Source: Allobosea sp. 47.2.35
Lineage (GTDB): Bacteria; Pseudomonadota; Alphaproteobacteria; Rhizobiales; Beijerinckiaceae
Length of the DNA: 64,000 bases
Direction of reading: 5' to 3'
NCBI RefSeq assembly: GCF_024655635.1
Contig: NZ_JANLGI010000018.1
Span: 59,669-123,668, forward strand
Position numbers and translations under genes: made by a program. The notes below the pieces were generated by a model, which was not told the origin of the DNA, did no database searches, and saw only the letters and a list, made by a program, of their open reading frames with translations. Below are positions 47,602 through 56,271 of this stretch, piece by piece (position 1 is the stretch's first letter; every line of letters begins with the position of its first letter).

Positions 47602-49389
47602 TCAGCTGCGATACCAGCTCGCCAGGTTCCAGGTCGTGACTTCCCAGCCCGAGATGTCGGGCGTCAGGTTGTTGGCGGAAGCGCCGACGACCGTGCGCGA
47701 CAGGACCGGGAGGATGACATTGGCCTCGCAGAAGATCTCGTTGACCTTGATCAGCAGCGCGGCGCGCTTGGCCGGGTCGAGCTCCTTCTGGGCGGCCTTG
47801 TAGGCCTTGTCGGCCTCCGGGTCCGAGTAGCGCGAGACGTTGCGGCCCAGCCACTTGTTCTCCTTGCTGGCGATCTCCCAGGAGACGAGCTGGTTGAGGA
47901 AGCGCTCCGGATCGGGCTGCGGCTGCGTCGTCGTGTACATCTCCATGTCGCAATACAGCTTGGTGTAGGTGTCGGGATTGGCGACGTCCGACGAGAAATA
48001 CACCGAGGCCGTCACCGACTTCAGCTCGAGGTCGATGCCGGCGCGTTGGCACGCCTGCTTGATGATCGCCTGGGTCTTCTGGCGCGGGGCGTTGATCGAG
48101 GTCTGGAAGACGTATTTGAGCTTCTTGCCGTCCTTCTCGCGGATGCCGTCGGCGCCCTTCTTCCAGCCGGCGTCGTCGAGGATCTTGTTGGCCTTGTCGA
48201 TGTTGAACTCGTACTTGAGCTTGGTCGACTTGAACTGCTTGGGCTCGTTGACGAAGCTCGCGGTCGCGACGCCGCCGCGGCCATAAATGAACTTCTCGAT
48301 CGAATCGCGGTCGATCAGCAGGTTCATCGCCTGGCGCACCGCCGGATCGCTGAGCGAGGGGTGCTTGGTCTTGACGCTGGAGCGCTCGCCATCGACCTCG
48401 GTCCACGGATCGGTCGTGTTCAGGATGATGAACTCGACGTCGCCGCCCTTCACCGCGACGACCTTGCCGCGGCCGCCGGCTTCCATGCGCTTGAGGACCT
48501 CGTCCTCGACCTGCAGGTTCCAGGCATAGTCGTATTCGCCGGTCTGCAGGACGGCACGGGCCGCCGAGACCGCATCGCCGCCGCCCTTGACCTCGAGCGT
48601 GTCGAACTGCGGCTTGTTCTTGACGTGGTAGTTCTCGTTGCGCGCGGCGAGCACGATGTCGCCCGGCTTGAAGTCGACGAACTTGTAGGGGCCGGTACCG
48701 ACGGGCTTGAGGTTCGCCGGGGCCTCGCGCGACTTGGCGCCCTTGTACTCGCCGAAATGGTGCTTCGGGATGATCATGCCGGCGACGCCGACGAAGGGGT
48801 CAGCCCAGAACGGGGTCGCTTCCTTGAAGATCACCTTGATGGTGTGGCTGTCGATCTTCTCGACCTTGATATTGGCATAGGAGCCGGTGGTGTAGGCGGC
48901 GGTCGCCGGATCGGCGGCATATTCCCAGGTGAAGACGGCATCGTCGGCCGTGAACGGCTTGCCGTCATGCCATTGCACGTCCTTCTTGAGCTTCCAGATG
49001 ACTTCCTTGCCGTCGGCGGAGAGGCCGCCATTGGCCTTGCTCGGGATTTCGGCCGCGAGCTGCGGAATGAGGTTGCCGTCCTTGTCCCAGCCGGCGAGCG
49101 GCTCGAAGAAGATGCGGGACGCGATCTGGTCCTTGGTGCCCGAGGCGAAATGCGGGTTCAGCAGCGTCGGGGCCTGCCAGAGCAGGATCTTGAGCGGCCC
49201 GCCGCCACCGGCCTTGGTCGGCTTGTAAGGGTCGGCCGGCTGGGCCATCGCGACGTCGTTCCAGGCGAGGATCTGGCTCGCCAGCGGTGCCGTGATGCCT
49301 ACGGCCGCCATTCTCTGGATGAAGGATCGTCGCGACAGCGAGCCGTCCTTCACACCCGCGACCAGGCCGCGGATTTCCTCTTCCTTCAT
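47602..49389 (-). CDS. ABC transporter substrate-binding protein, peptide/nickel (SBP_bac_5) type
   Basis: A 595-residue exported binding protein. Typical family segments are GTGPYKFVDFKPGDIVLAARNENY and DPAVRQAMNLLIDRDSI, with an early VIWKLKKDVQWHDGKPF. The N-terminus carries a probable twin-arginine signal (SRRSFIQRMAAVGITAPLA, residues 19-37). It would deliver peptides or similar solutes to a Dpp/Opp-type permease, but no permease or ATPase gene is adjacent. ATG 49389 has GGAGGG upstream. Upstream is a 312-base gap. Confidence 0.92.
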   Translation of the reverse strand: MKEEEIRGLVAGVKDGSLSRRSFIQRMAAVGITAPLASQILAWNDVAMAQPADPYKPTKAGGGGPLKILLWQAPTLLNPHFASGTKDQIASRIFFEPLAGWDKDGNLIPQLAAEIPSKANGGLSADGKEVIWKLKKDVQWHDGKPFTADDAVFTWEYAADPATAAYTTGSYANIKVEKIDSHTIKVIFKEATPFWADPFVGVAGMIIPKHHFGEYKGAKSREAPANLKPVGTGPYKFVDFKPGDIVLAARNENYHVKNKPQFDTLEVKGGGDAVSAARAVLQTGEYDYAWNLQVEDEVLKRMEAGGRGKVVAVKGGDVEFIILNTTDPWTEVDGERSSVKTKHPSLSDPAVRQAMNLLIDRDSIEKFIYGRGGVATASFVNEPKQFKSTKLKYEFNIDKANKILDDAGWKKGADGIREKDGKKLKYVFQTSINAPRQKTQAIIKQACQRAGIDLELKSVTASVYFSSDVANPDTYTKLYCDMEMYTTTQPQPDPERFLNQLVSWEIASKENKWLGRNVSRYSDPEADKAYKAAQKELDPAKRAALLIKVNEIFCEANVILPVLSRTVVGASANNLTPDISGWEVTTWNLASWYRS

Positions 49390-49701
49390 GGGTTCCCTCC
49401 ACCTTTCAGCATAAACGGTGCCCCGGCATTCGGTGCCGTGTTTTCGTTGGCGCGCCAGCAATGCATGGCCGGGCGCGGGCGTCCAGTCGGCGAATGGACG
49501 GAGCATGCCGGCAATGACGCCGATGCGCATCGCCCACCGGCGAGAGGCGGCCGGCAGAGCGTCAAACCGAGCAATCAGCGCTTCTTAGCGGGATATTCTC
49601 GTAAGAATTGCCGCATGCGCGCAATTTTACATTCCGAATTGAACGCAATTTGAGAGTTCTCGGCCATTGCTGGCCCCGCGAGCATATGGCTGCGGGGGTT
49701 C
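49390..49701. other. Intergenic stretch without a supported gene
   Basis: 312 bases between the binding-protein start and a possible small gene. The part near 49570-49640 is AT-richer and may contain the promoter of the leftward binding-protein gene. A minus-strand frame crossing it has no supporting signal. Confidence 0.4.
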
Positions 49702-49833
49702 ATGTTCACGCGATACCTCACCTTCGTCTTCCTGGTGGGCTTGAGCGCGCTCTTCTTCACGAGCGGGCGCTCTGAAACGCCAAGTGACGAACTCCGAAAG
49801 GGCTTGGTACACGCTGCGGCAAAGGCCGGCTGA
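49702..49833 (+). CDS. Possible 43-residue membrane peptide
   Basis: ATG 49702 has a GGGGG box 3 bases upstream. The frame codes a 43-residue peptide with one hydrophobic segment (YLTFVFLVGLSALFFTSG) and a charged C-terminal half, ending at TGA 49833. Composition and start signal are the only support. It is shorter than usual calling limits. Confidence 0.35.
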   Translation: MFTRYLTFVFLVGLSALFFTSGRSETPSDELRKGLVHAAAKAG

Positions 49834-49901
49834 GAGGGCTTTGTCCGATTCGGCTGTGGCTAACGACAGCTGAGCCGGTCGTCTCCTTGGCCGCGCGCAC
49901 A

Positions 49902-50810
49902 CTATACGTCCGGCGCAAGCTTTCGCAGCTGTCGAGCAGCCACCGTCTTCACGGCTTTCGTCATGGCGTCGAGCAGCCGCGTGTTCAATCGCGTGCATTG
50001 CCAGTTCAGCGGCACGGCTATCCGGTGGAGCGGCAGCAATTCGACGAGCCGTCCCTCGGCGATCAGCGGCGAGGCCATGGTGATCGGCGCCATCGACCAG
50101 CCCAGGCCTGCGAGCGTCAACTCCAGCATGCCGTGGGTCGAAGGCGCCCAATGCGTCGGCGGCAACGGGGTCGCGCCCCAGACCTCCCGCATCCAGCGTG
50201 ATTGCAGTTCATCGCGCCGGTCGAAACGCAGCATCGGCGCGGATTGCAGGCTCGGGCCAGCAACGCCCTCCGCGAAATGGCCGGCATTGAACGCCGGGCT
50301 GGCGACGGCGGCATAATCCAGCACGCCAAGCGGATGGATCTTGCAACCGGCCACAGGCGCGAGGTCAGCGCTGACCGCAGCCACGACTTCACCGGTGCGA
50401 AGCCTTTCCGTGGTATGGGCTTCGTCATCCAGAACCAGGTCCAGCAACGCACCTGTGTCAGCCGTGAACTGCGCGGCAGCGTGCGGAAACCAGGTGCTGA
50501 GGCTGTCGGAATTGACCGCGACGCGCAGCGTCGGCGTAGTTTCGCCAGCCCCTGCGAGGCCCTGCAGATCGTCCGAGATATCGGCTTCGAGCAGCCTGAC
50601 GCGCTCGATATGGGCATGGAGCTTGGCGCCGATCGGTGTCGGCAGGCAGGGTGCTCCGCGCGTCAGCAAGGTTGCGCCGAGGCGTTCCTCCAGCCCCTTC
50701 ACGCGTTGCGAGACCGCCGAAGGGGTGACGCCGAGGGCCGACGCAGCCTTTTCGAAGCTGCCTTCGCGCAGGACGGCTGCCACCGTGGCAAGCGCCAAAT
50801 AGTCGAGCAT
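49902..50810 (-). CDS. argP: LysR-type regulator of the ArgP/LysG family
   Basis: A 302-residue LysR protein. The HTH is in GSFEKAASALGVTPSAVSQRVKGLE (residues 17-41) and the effector domain follows. It is divergent from an ArgO/LysE-type exporter across 68 bases, the standard arrangement in which ArgP or LysG senses basic amino acids and activates the exporter. The full-length match to the ArgP/LysG group and the divergent gene support the name. Confidence 0.9.
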   Translation of the reverse strand: MLDYLALATVAAVLREGSFEKAASALGVTPSAVSQRVKGLEERLGATLLTRGAPCLPTPIGAKLHAHIERVRLLEADISDDLQGLAGAGETTPTLRVAVNSDSLSTWFPHAAAQFTADTGALLDLVLDDEAHTTERLRTGEVVAAVSADLAPVAGCKIHPLGVLDYAAVASPAFNAGHFAEGVAGPSLQSAPMLRFDRRDELQSRWMREVWGATPLPPTHWAPSTHGMLELTLAGLGWSMAPITMASPLIAEGRLVELLPLHRIAVPLNWQCTRLNTRLLDAMTKAVKTVAARQLRKLAPDV

Positions 50811-50821
50811 TAGCCACCCTA

Positions 50822-50851
50822 ATTCTGACTTAGAGAATGTAGTTAGACTAC
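50822..50851. promoter_or_regulatory. Probable ArgP operator in the argP-argO gap
   Basis: Two adjacent inverted repeats occupy the 68-base gap: ATTCT-N7-AGAAT (50822-50838) and GTAGT-TAG-ACTAC (50839-50851). The first contains the T-N11-A pattern of LysR-family sites. Their place between regulator and target supports operator function. Confidence 0.6.
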
Positions 50852-50878
50852 GCCGACTCGCTCAGGCATCAAGCCGCC

Positions 50879-51505
50879 ATGAGCACATTGTTTCTCCCCG
50901 CCTTCGCCAAGGGCTTTGCGCTTTCGGCAGGACTGATCATCGCCATCGGCGCGCAGAACATGTTCGTGCTCAGGCAGGGTCTCAAGCGCGAGCATGTCTG
51001 GCCGATCGTGCTTTTCTGCGCAGCCGCCGATGCGACGCTGATCGTCGCCGGCGTCAACGGGCTGGGCGCGTTGCTCTCGGCCGTGCCCGGCCTCTCGGTC
51101 GCGCTGAGCCTGGGCGGGGCTGCCTTCCTGATCTGGTATGGCTATGGCGCCTTGCGCCGTGCCATGGCCTCGTCGAGCCTGGTCGTCGAGCAGGAGGCCG
51201 GAATCTCGCTTGCCGCCGCGCTTGCCGGCACGGCCGCCTTCACGTTCCTGAACCCTCACGTCTACATCGATACGGTCATGCTGATGGGCGCGATCGGCGC
51301 GAGCCTGCCGGTGGACGAGCGGCCTTGGTTCGTGATCGGCGGCGCCTGCGCGAGCTTCGCCTGGTTCGCCGCGCTCGGTTTCGGCGCCCGTTTCCTGGCG
51401 CCGGTCTTCTCGCGGCCTGCGGCCTGGCGCGTTCTGGATCTGCTCATCGCGATGATGATGGCAGCTCTCGCCATCAGCCTTTTGCGCGGCGCTTTCGCCA
51501 TGTGA
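50879..51505 (+). CDS. argO: LysE/ArgO-type basic amino acid exporter
   Basis: A 208-residue inner-membrane protein with about six hydrophobic helices. The LysE-family signature GLIIAIGAQNMFVLRQGLKR is near residue 18, and AFTFLNPHVYIDTVML (about 121) is typical of ArgO. It exports arginine or lysine when they accumulate. The ArgP-type gene is divergent. The start ATG 50879 is the only good one. Confidence 0.92.
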   Translation: MSTLFLPAFAKGFALSAGLIIAIGAQNMFVLRQGLKREHVWPIVLFCAAADATLIVAGVNGLGALLSAVPGLSVALSLGGAAFLIWYGYGALRRAMASSSLVVEQEAGISLAAALAGTAAFTFLNPHVYIDTVMLMGAIGASLPVDERPWFVIGGACASFAWFAALGFGARFLAPVFSRPAAWRVLDLLIAMMMAALAISLLRGAFAM

Positions 51506-51702
51506 TCAGGCCGCCACCTCCTTGCTCGGATGAACTCTTCCGGGCTGGGAGGCGCCTGTCGCGGGTGACGAGCCCATCGTCCGGCAGACCGCCGCCATCC
51601 GCTGATGGCGCTTCTCAAACAGGATTCGAGACGTAAGAGTCCGGCGTCAGGCTCGGAATCAATGCCGGCGCCCCATGAACAGACGTCGGATCTAAGCCGG
51701 TT

Positions 51703-53352
51703 ATGGATGCACGAAAGCCTGCGGCAGGCACGGGGCCGTTTGCGCCGCTCAACAACCTGACGTTCCGGGCGATCTGGCTTGCCGGGCTGATCTCCGGATT
51801 GGGATGGCTGATCCAGACCATCGCCATGAGCTGGCTGATGGCGACGATCACGCCCTCCAGCGTGATGGTCGCTCTGGTTCAGGCCGCGACGAACCTGCCG
51901 GCCTTCATCCTGTCGATCTTCGCCGGCGCCATCGTCGACAATTTCAACCGCCGCAAGGTGATGCTGGTCGCGCGCTCCCTGATGGCCTTGACGGCCGCCA
52001 CGCTGACGCTGCTCGTCGCGCTCGGGCTGATCAATCCCTGGATCATCCTGTTCTTCAGCTTCCTGGCGGGCTGCTGCATCGCCTTCAACGATCCGGCCTG
52101 GCAGGCCTCGGTGGGCGACATCGTCGATCGGAAGGACCTCGCCGCGGCGGTGACGCTGACCTCGGTCGGGTTCAATACCGTGCGCAGCGTCGGGCCGGCG
52201 CTCGGCGGCATCATCCTCGCGACATTCGGCCCCCTGACGGCCTTCTGCCTCTACACCCTCGGCCATTTCGCGCCACTGATCGTGGTTTGGCGCTCCAAAT
52301 GGAAGGTGCCGGAATCGCGGCTGCCGCCCGAAGCGATGCTGACGGCGATCTCCGACGGCATTCGCTTCACATCGCTTTCGTCCGAGATCAAGACGGCATT
52401 GGCGCGCGGCTTCCTGTTCGGCCTTGCGGGCATCGCCATCCTCGCGCTTCTGCCGCTGGTGGTCCGCGATCAGCTGAAGCTGGGAGCCGTTGCCTACGGC
52501 GTTCTCATGGCCGGCTTCGGCGCCGGGGCGCTGCTGGCGGGGCTTTCCTCGACGGCGCTCCGGCGCAGATTGTCGGACGAGCAGATGCTGAAGCTGGCTT
52601 GCATCGCCTGCGCGACCTGCACGATCAGCCTTGCGCTGACCCAGACCGCGGCCGTCGCCGCCGTCGCGCTAATGCTCGGCGGCGCCGGCTGGGTCCTGGG
52701 ATGGTCGGGCCTGAGCATCAGCGTGCAATGGGCGAGCCCGCGTTGGGTCGTCGGACGGACGATCTCGCTCTACTACGCGCTCACCTCGTTCGGGCTCGCC
52801 GTCGGGAGCTGGCTCTGGGGCATGGTCACCGAGAGCTATTCCCTGAGCTTCGCCTTGCAGGCATCGGGCGCGGCATCGCTCGGCGTCGCCGTTCTCGGCG
52901 TGCTCCTGCCGATCCACCAGCGCAAAGACGCCGATGTATCGACGCCCGATCACGTCGAGCCCCCCGAGATCAGCCTCGACGTGAAGCCACGGAGCGGACC
53001 GATCGCGGTCAAGATCGAGTACCGGATCGCGGCCGATCAGGTCGAGCCGTTCCTCGCCCTGATGCTGCAGCGCCGGCGTGCGCAGGGACGCAACGGAGCG
53101 CGCCGGTGGATCCTCACGCGCAATCTGCACGACACGGCGATATGGACCGAGACATTCCGCACGCCGACCTGGAACGACTATCTGCGTTTCAACTACCGCC
53201 AGACCGCGGCCGACAGGATGCTGAATGCCAGCCTCGCCGAGCTCCATATGGGCCCGGGCGGGCCGGGTGTGACGCTCGCGATCGAAAGACCCACCGCTGC
53301 GCCGCGAAAAGCTGAGATCTTCAGGTCCGAAACGCCCAACAGCTCGGCGTGA
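51703..53352 (+). CDS. MFS_3-type transporter with a C-terminal soluble domain
   Basis: A 549-residue major-facilitator protein of the MFS_3 (enterobactin exporter-like) group. About 12 hydrophobic segments span 15-410 (ILSIFAGAIVDNFNRRKVML is the loop 2-3 signature). A soluble domain of about 110 residues follows (VKIEYRIAADQVEPFLALM, LHDTAIWTETF), resembling an antibiotic-biosynthesis-monooxygenase-like fold. The substrate is unknown. No siderophore genes are nearby. Confidence 0.88.
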   Translation: MDARKPAAGTGPFAPLNNLTFRAIWLAGLISGLGWLIQTIAMSWLMATITPSSVMVALVQAATNLPAFILSIFAGAIVDNFNRRKVMLVARSLMALTAATLTLLVALGLINPWIILFFSFLAGCCIAFNDPAWQASVGDIVDRKDLAAAVTLTSVGFNTVRSVGPALGGIILATFGPLTAFCLYTLGHFAPLIVVWRSKWKVPESRLPPEAMLTAISDGIRFTSLSSEIKTALARGFLFGLAGIAILALLPLVVRDQLKLGAVAYGVLMAGFGAGALLAGLSSTALRRRLSDEQMLKLACIACATCTISLALTQTAAVAAVALMLGGAGWVLGWSGLSISVQWASPRWVVGRTISLYYALTSFGLAVGSWLWGMVTESYSLSFALQASGAASLGVAVLGVLLPIHQRKDADVSTPDHVEPPEISLDVKPRSGPIAVKIEYRIAADQVEPFLALMLQRRRAQGRNGARRWILTRNLHDTAIWTETFRTPTWNDYLRFNYRQTAADRMLNASLAELHMGPGGPGVTLAIERPTAAPRKAEIFRSETPNSSA

Positions 53353-53400
53353 GCGCCCGCTTTGGGCCTCGTTTCTTTCCAGATGTGCAGGAGGTCTGCT

Positions 53401-56007
53401 TCAGCCGCTCTTGGGCGACCGGCGCTTTCGAGCGGGGCGGCGTTCTGCTGGCTTGCTGCCCCGCTCCTTGCCCGCGGCCTTGCGCAAATCCAGCGCGACG
53501 CGCCTGACGGAGGTATCGTCCGGATCGAGCGTGATCTCGAATCCCAGATCGCGACAGAGCGCGAGCATCGGCGCGTTTTCCGCGAGAACCTGGCTATGGA
53601 CGCGCTGCAGCTTCTCCGCCCGTGCCCAGTCGAGGATCAGCTCCATGAGGGCCCGGCCGAGCCCGATGCCCTTCAGGTCGGAGCGCAGCAGGATCGCGTA
53701 CTCGGCCTCGACATGGCCGGGGTCGGCATGCAGGCGAACCGCGCCGGCCGCTTCCCCGGTGCCTTCCTCGATGGCGATGAAGGCAATCTCCCGCGCATAA
53801 TCGAGCTGGGTCAGGCGGGCGAGAAAGGCGTGGCTGAACGATTTCAGCGGCGCGAAGAAGCGCAGCCGCAGGTCTTCCGCCGTCACCCGCCCGAGCATCG
53901 CGCCGATGGAAAGCTCGTCCTCCGGCTTCATCGGGCGAACGAAGAAGCGCCGCTCGCCGAAGGCAAGCTGCAAGGTCCAGCTGCCGGGATAGGGCCGGAT
54001 CGCCGGCCGCCGGCGGCGTGTGGGATCGGGCTCCAACACGACACGGGCATCGACCGCGATGACACCGCTCGCATCGGCCAGGATCGGATTGAGGTCCATC
54101 GCGCGAATCTGCGGCAGCGCCGAGGCGATGTTGCCCAGCGCCACCAGAACAGCGGCGATCGCACGCCGGTCAGCCGCGGGAACATCGCGATAGGCGGCCA
54201 GTATGCGCGACACCCGCGTCCGGGCGATCAGGTTCTCGGCCGAGGCAAGGTCGAGCGGCGGCAGCGCGACATGCGTATCGGCGATGAGCTCGGCTGCCGT
54301 GCCGCCGCGCCCGAAGACGATGACCGGCCCGAAGCAGGGGTCCACTGAAAAACCGGCGATCAGCTCCCGCGCCTTGCTGCGATGCGCCATCGGCTGCACC
54401 AGGAAACCGGCCAGCTGCGCCTCCGGCCGCAACTGGCGCAGGCGCTCCGCCATGCGGGCGGCGGCCTCCCGTACGGCATCCTCGTTCGCAAGGTCGAGCT
54501 CGACACCACCGACATCCGATTTATGCGCGATATCGGGAGAGACGATCTTGAGGGCGACCGTGCGGCCGGCCGCGAACTGCGCCTTGGCCGCTTTAGCGGC
54601 AGCCTCCGCATCCGCCGCGATGACGAGGCCGAGCGCCGGAATCCGGAACAGGGCCAGCAGCTCCGCGACCTCGTCCGGTTCGAGCCAGCTGCGCCCTTGC
54701 GCGATCGCCCGATCGACGAGCGCGGCAGCGGTAACGATATCCGGCTGATCACTGTCGTCGAGCGCGGGCGGCGTCGCCATCAGCTCCTTGAGCAGCCGCG
54801 CATGACGCGTCAGATGCTGGAAGCCGAGGATAGCGTCCTGCTCCGTCGAGAAGGAGGGAATGCCGGCCGCGGCAAACGTCCCCGCCATCTCCTCGCCGCC
54901 GCCGACCCAAACCGCCAGCACCGGCTTGCTCGCGGGCGACGCGGAACGCGCCTCGGCCATGGCCCGCGCGCAATCTACGGGATCGTCCGGCGCGAGCGGG
55001 GCGTTGAGCGCAAGCACGGCATCGACGTCGCTCTCGGCCAGCAGGCGGGTCGTCGCGTCGCGGTAGTCCTGCGCCGTCCGGACGATCACCGGCTCGCGGC
55101 GCTGTTGCTCCATGCCGCCGGCCCGTCGCAGCCGCGCTGCGGCCAGTGCCGCCAGCCCCTCGCCATTGCTGACGATCGCCAGCCGGCCGGCATCCGCGGC
55201 GCGGGCGCGGCCCAGTGTCTCGGCGGCGGCAAAGAGCTCATCGAGATCGTTGACGCGCAGCAGGCCTGCCCGATGGAAGGCGGCGTCATGCGCCGCGTCG
55301 CTGGTCACGATCAGAGCGGAATGCGTCAGGGCCGGCCAGGGCGGCTCCGGACGCGGCGGCCGCAGCACCAGCACCGGCTTCAGCCTTGCGGCGGCGCGCG
55401 CCGATGAAAGAAAGCGCGTCGCGTCGGTGACGTCGTCGATCGCGAGCAGGATCGTGCGCGTCGCGGAATCGGCGCCGAAATGATCGAGACCGTCGGCGAT
55501 ATCGACATCAGCGCCTTCACCAAGGACGACGGCGCCCGAGAATCCGATTCCGCGCCGCGCGGCCCAGGCCAGGATTCCGGCCGCTACGGAATTCGACTGC
55601 GCGACAAGGGCGAGCGAACCCGTCGCCAGATGGACCGGGACTGCGGTCGCGTTCAGACCGAGGCGTGGCGCGGCAAGGCCGAGCGAAGACGGCCCGATCA
55701 ACCGGACACCGGCCGCGCGGGCTGCGCTTCGCAGGCGCTCGGCATCGGCACTGTTTCCGTCAGGTACGAGAAGCCCGGCGCTGCCGGTTTCAACCAGCCA
55801 TAGCACCTGCTCCACATGGGCAGCCGAGACGATCAGGAGGTCGTAGGGCCGCAAGGGCGGAGCGACTTTACCGGCGGGAAGCACCGTGAGCTCGCCGCGA
55901 TAGGATTGCGAGCGGATTTGTGCCGCGAGCACATCCGTTTCAGGAGAGCCGGCGATGAGCGTAATGGTCCTGGGTTCAAGCGCGCGTCGGATCAGAGCGA
56001 GCGTCAT
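53401..56007 (-). CDS. Acyl-CoA synthetase (NDP-forming)-like and GNAT fusion, Pat type
   Basis: An 868-residue multidomain protein of the Pat/YfiQ architecture. In order: CoA-binding Rossmann domain (about 5-130), succinyl-CoA-ligase-like domain (to about 420, with ALVAQSNSVAAG and THSALIVTSD), ATP-grasp domain (about 445-665, GRTVALKIVSPDIAHKSDVGG) and a GNAT acetyltransferase (about 685-850, LKGIGLGRALMELIL). Pat proteins acetylate lysines, for example on acetyl-CoA synthetase. Residues needed for synthetase activity cannot be judged by eye. ATG 56007 is chosen by homology. Confidence 0.88.
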   Translation of the reverse strand: MTLALIRRALEPRTITLIAGSPETDVLAAQIRSQSYRGELTVLPAGKVAPPLRPYDLLIVSAAHVEQVLWLVETGSAGLLVPDGNSADAERLRSAARAAGVRLIGPSSLGLAAPRLGLNATAVPVHLATGSLALVAQSNSVAAGILAWAARRGIGFSGAVVLGEGADVDIADGLDHFGADSATRTILLAIDDVTDATRFLSSARAAARLKPVLVLRPPRPEPPWPALTHSALIVTSDAAHDAAFHRAGLLRVNDLDELFAAAETLGRARAADAGRLAIVSNGEGLAALAAARLRRAGGMEQQRREPVIVRTAQDYRDATTRLLAESDVDAVLALNAPLAPDDPVDCARAMAEARSASPASKPVLAVWVGGGEEMAGTFAAAGIPSFSTEQDAILGFQHLTRHARLLKELMATPPALDDSDQPDIVTAAALVDRAIAQGRSWLEPDEVAELLALFRIPALGLVIAADAEAAAKAAKAQFAAGRTVALKIVSPDIAHKSDVGGVELDLANEDAVREAAARMAERLRQLRPEAQLAGFLVQPMAHRSKARELIAGFSVDPCFGPVIVFGRGGTAAELIADTHVALPPLDLASAENLIARTRVSRILAAYRDVPAADRRAIAAVLVALGNIASALPQIRAMDLNPILADASGVIAVDARVVLEPDPTRRRRPAIRPYPGSWTLQLAFGERRFFVRPMKPEDELSIGAMLGRVTAEDLRLRFFAPLKSFSHAFLARLTQLDYAREIAFIAIEEGTGEAAGAVRLHADPGHVEAEYAILLRSDLKGIGLGRALMELILDWARAEKLQRVHSQVLAENAPMLALCRDLGFEITLDPDDTSVRRVALDLRKAAGKERGSKPAERRPARKRRSPKSG

Positions 56008-56271
56008 CGATCGGCGTTTCCGTCTTCGAGGCGGCGAGCAGACGCGATTCCCGGCAATCGGGCCAGCCGTACTTTGCGCGTATCCGATATGGCTCTGATG
56101 CCCACTCGGTACGCCAGCACTCCAGGAAGCGTGCGCATGCTTGGCCTGCATGATCGACCACAGCCATGCGCCGGGCGGCGCTCTTGCCCCGGGAATTCCG
56201 GATCGGCCAACATCGGGGCCGGCAATGGCTGCGGCCGGACCAGGCATCCAGGGAACGAGAGGCGAGGGCAG

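Noticed and set aside
49575..49760. A 61-codon minus-strand frame in the gap upstream of the binding-protein gene
   Set aside because: Basic, without a motif or ribosome site, and it overlaps a plus-strand frame that has a membrane segment and G-rich start signal.
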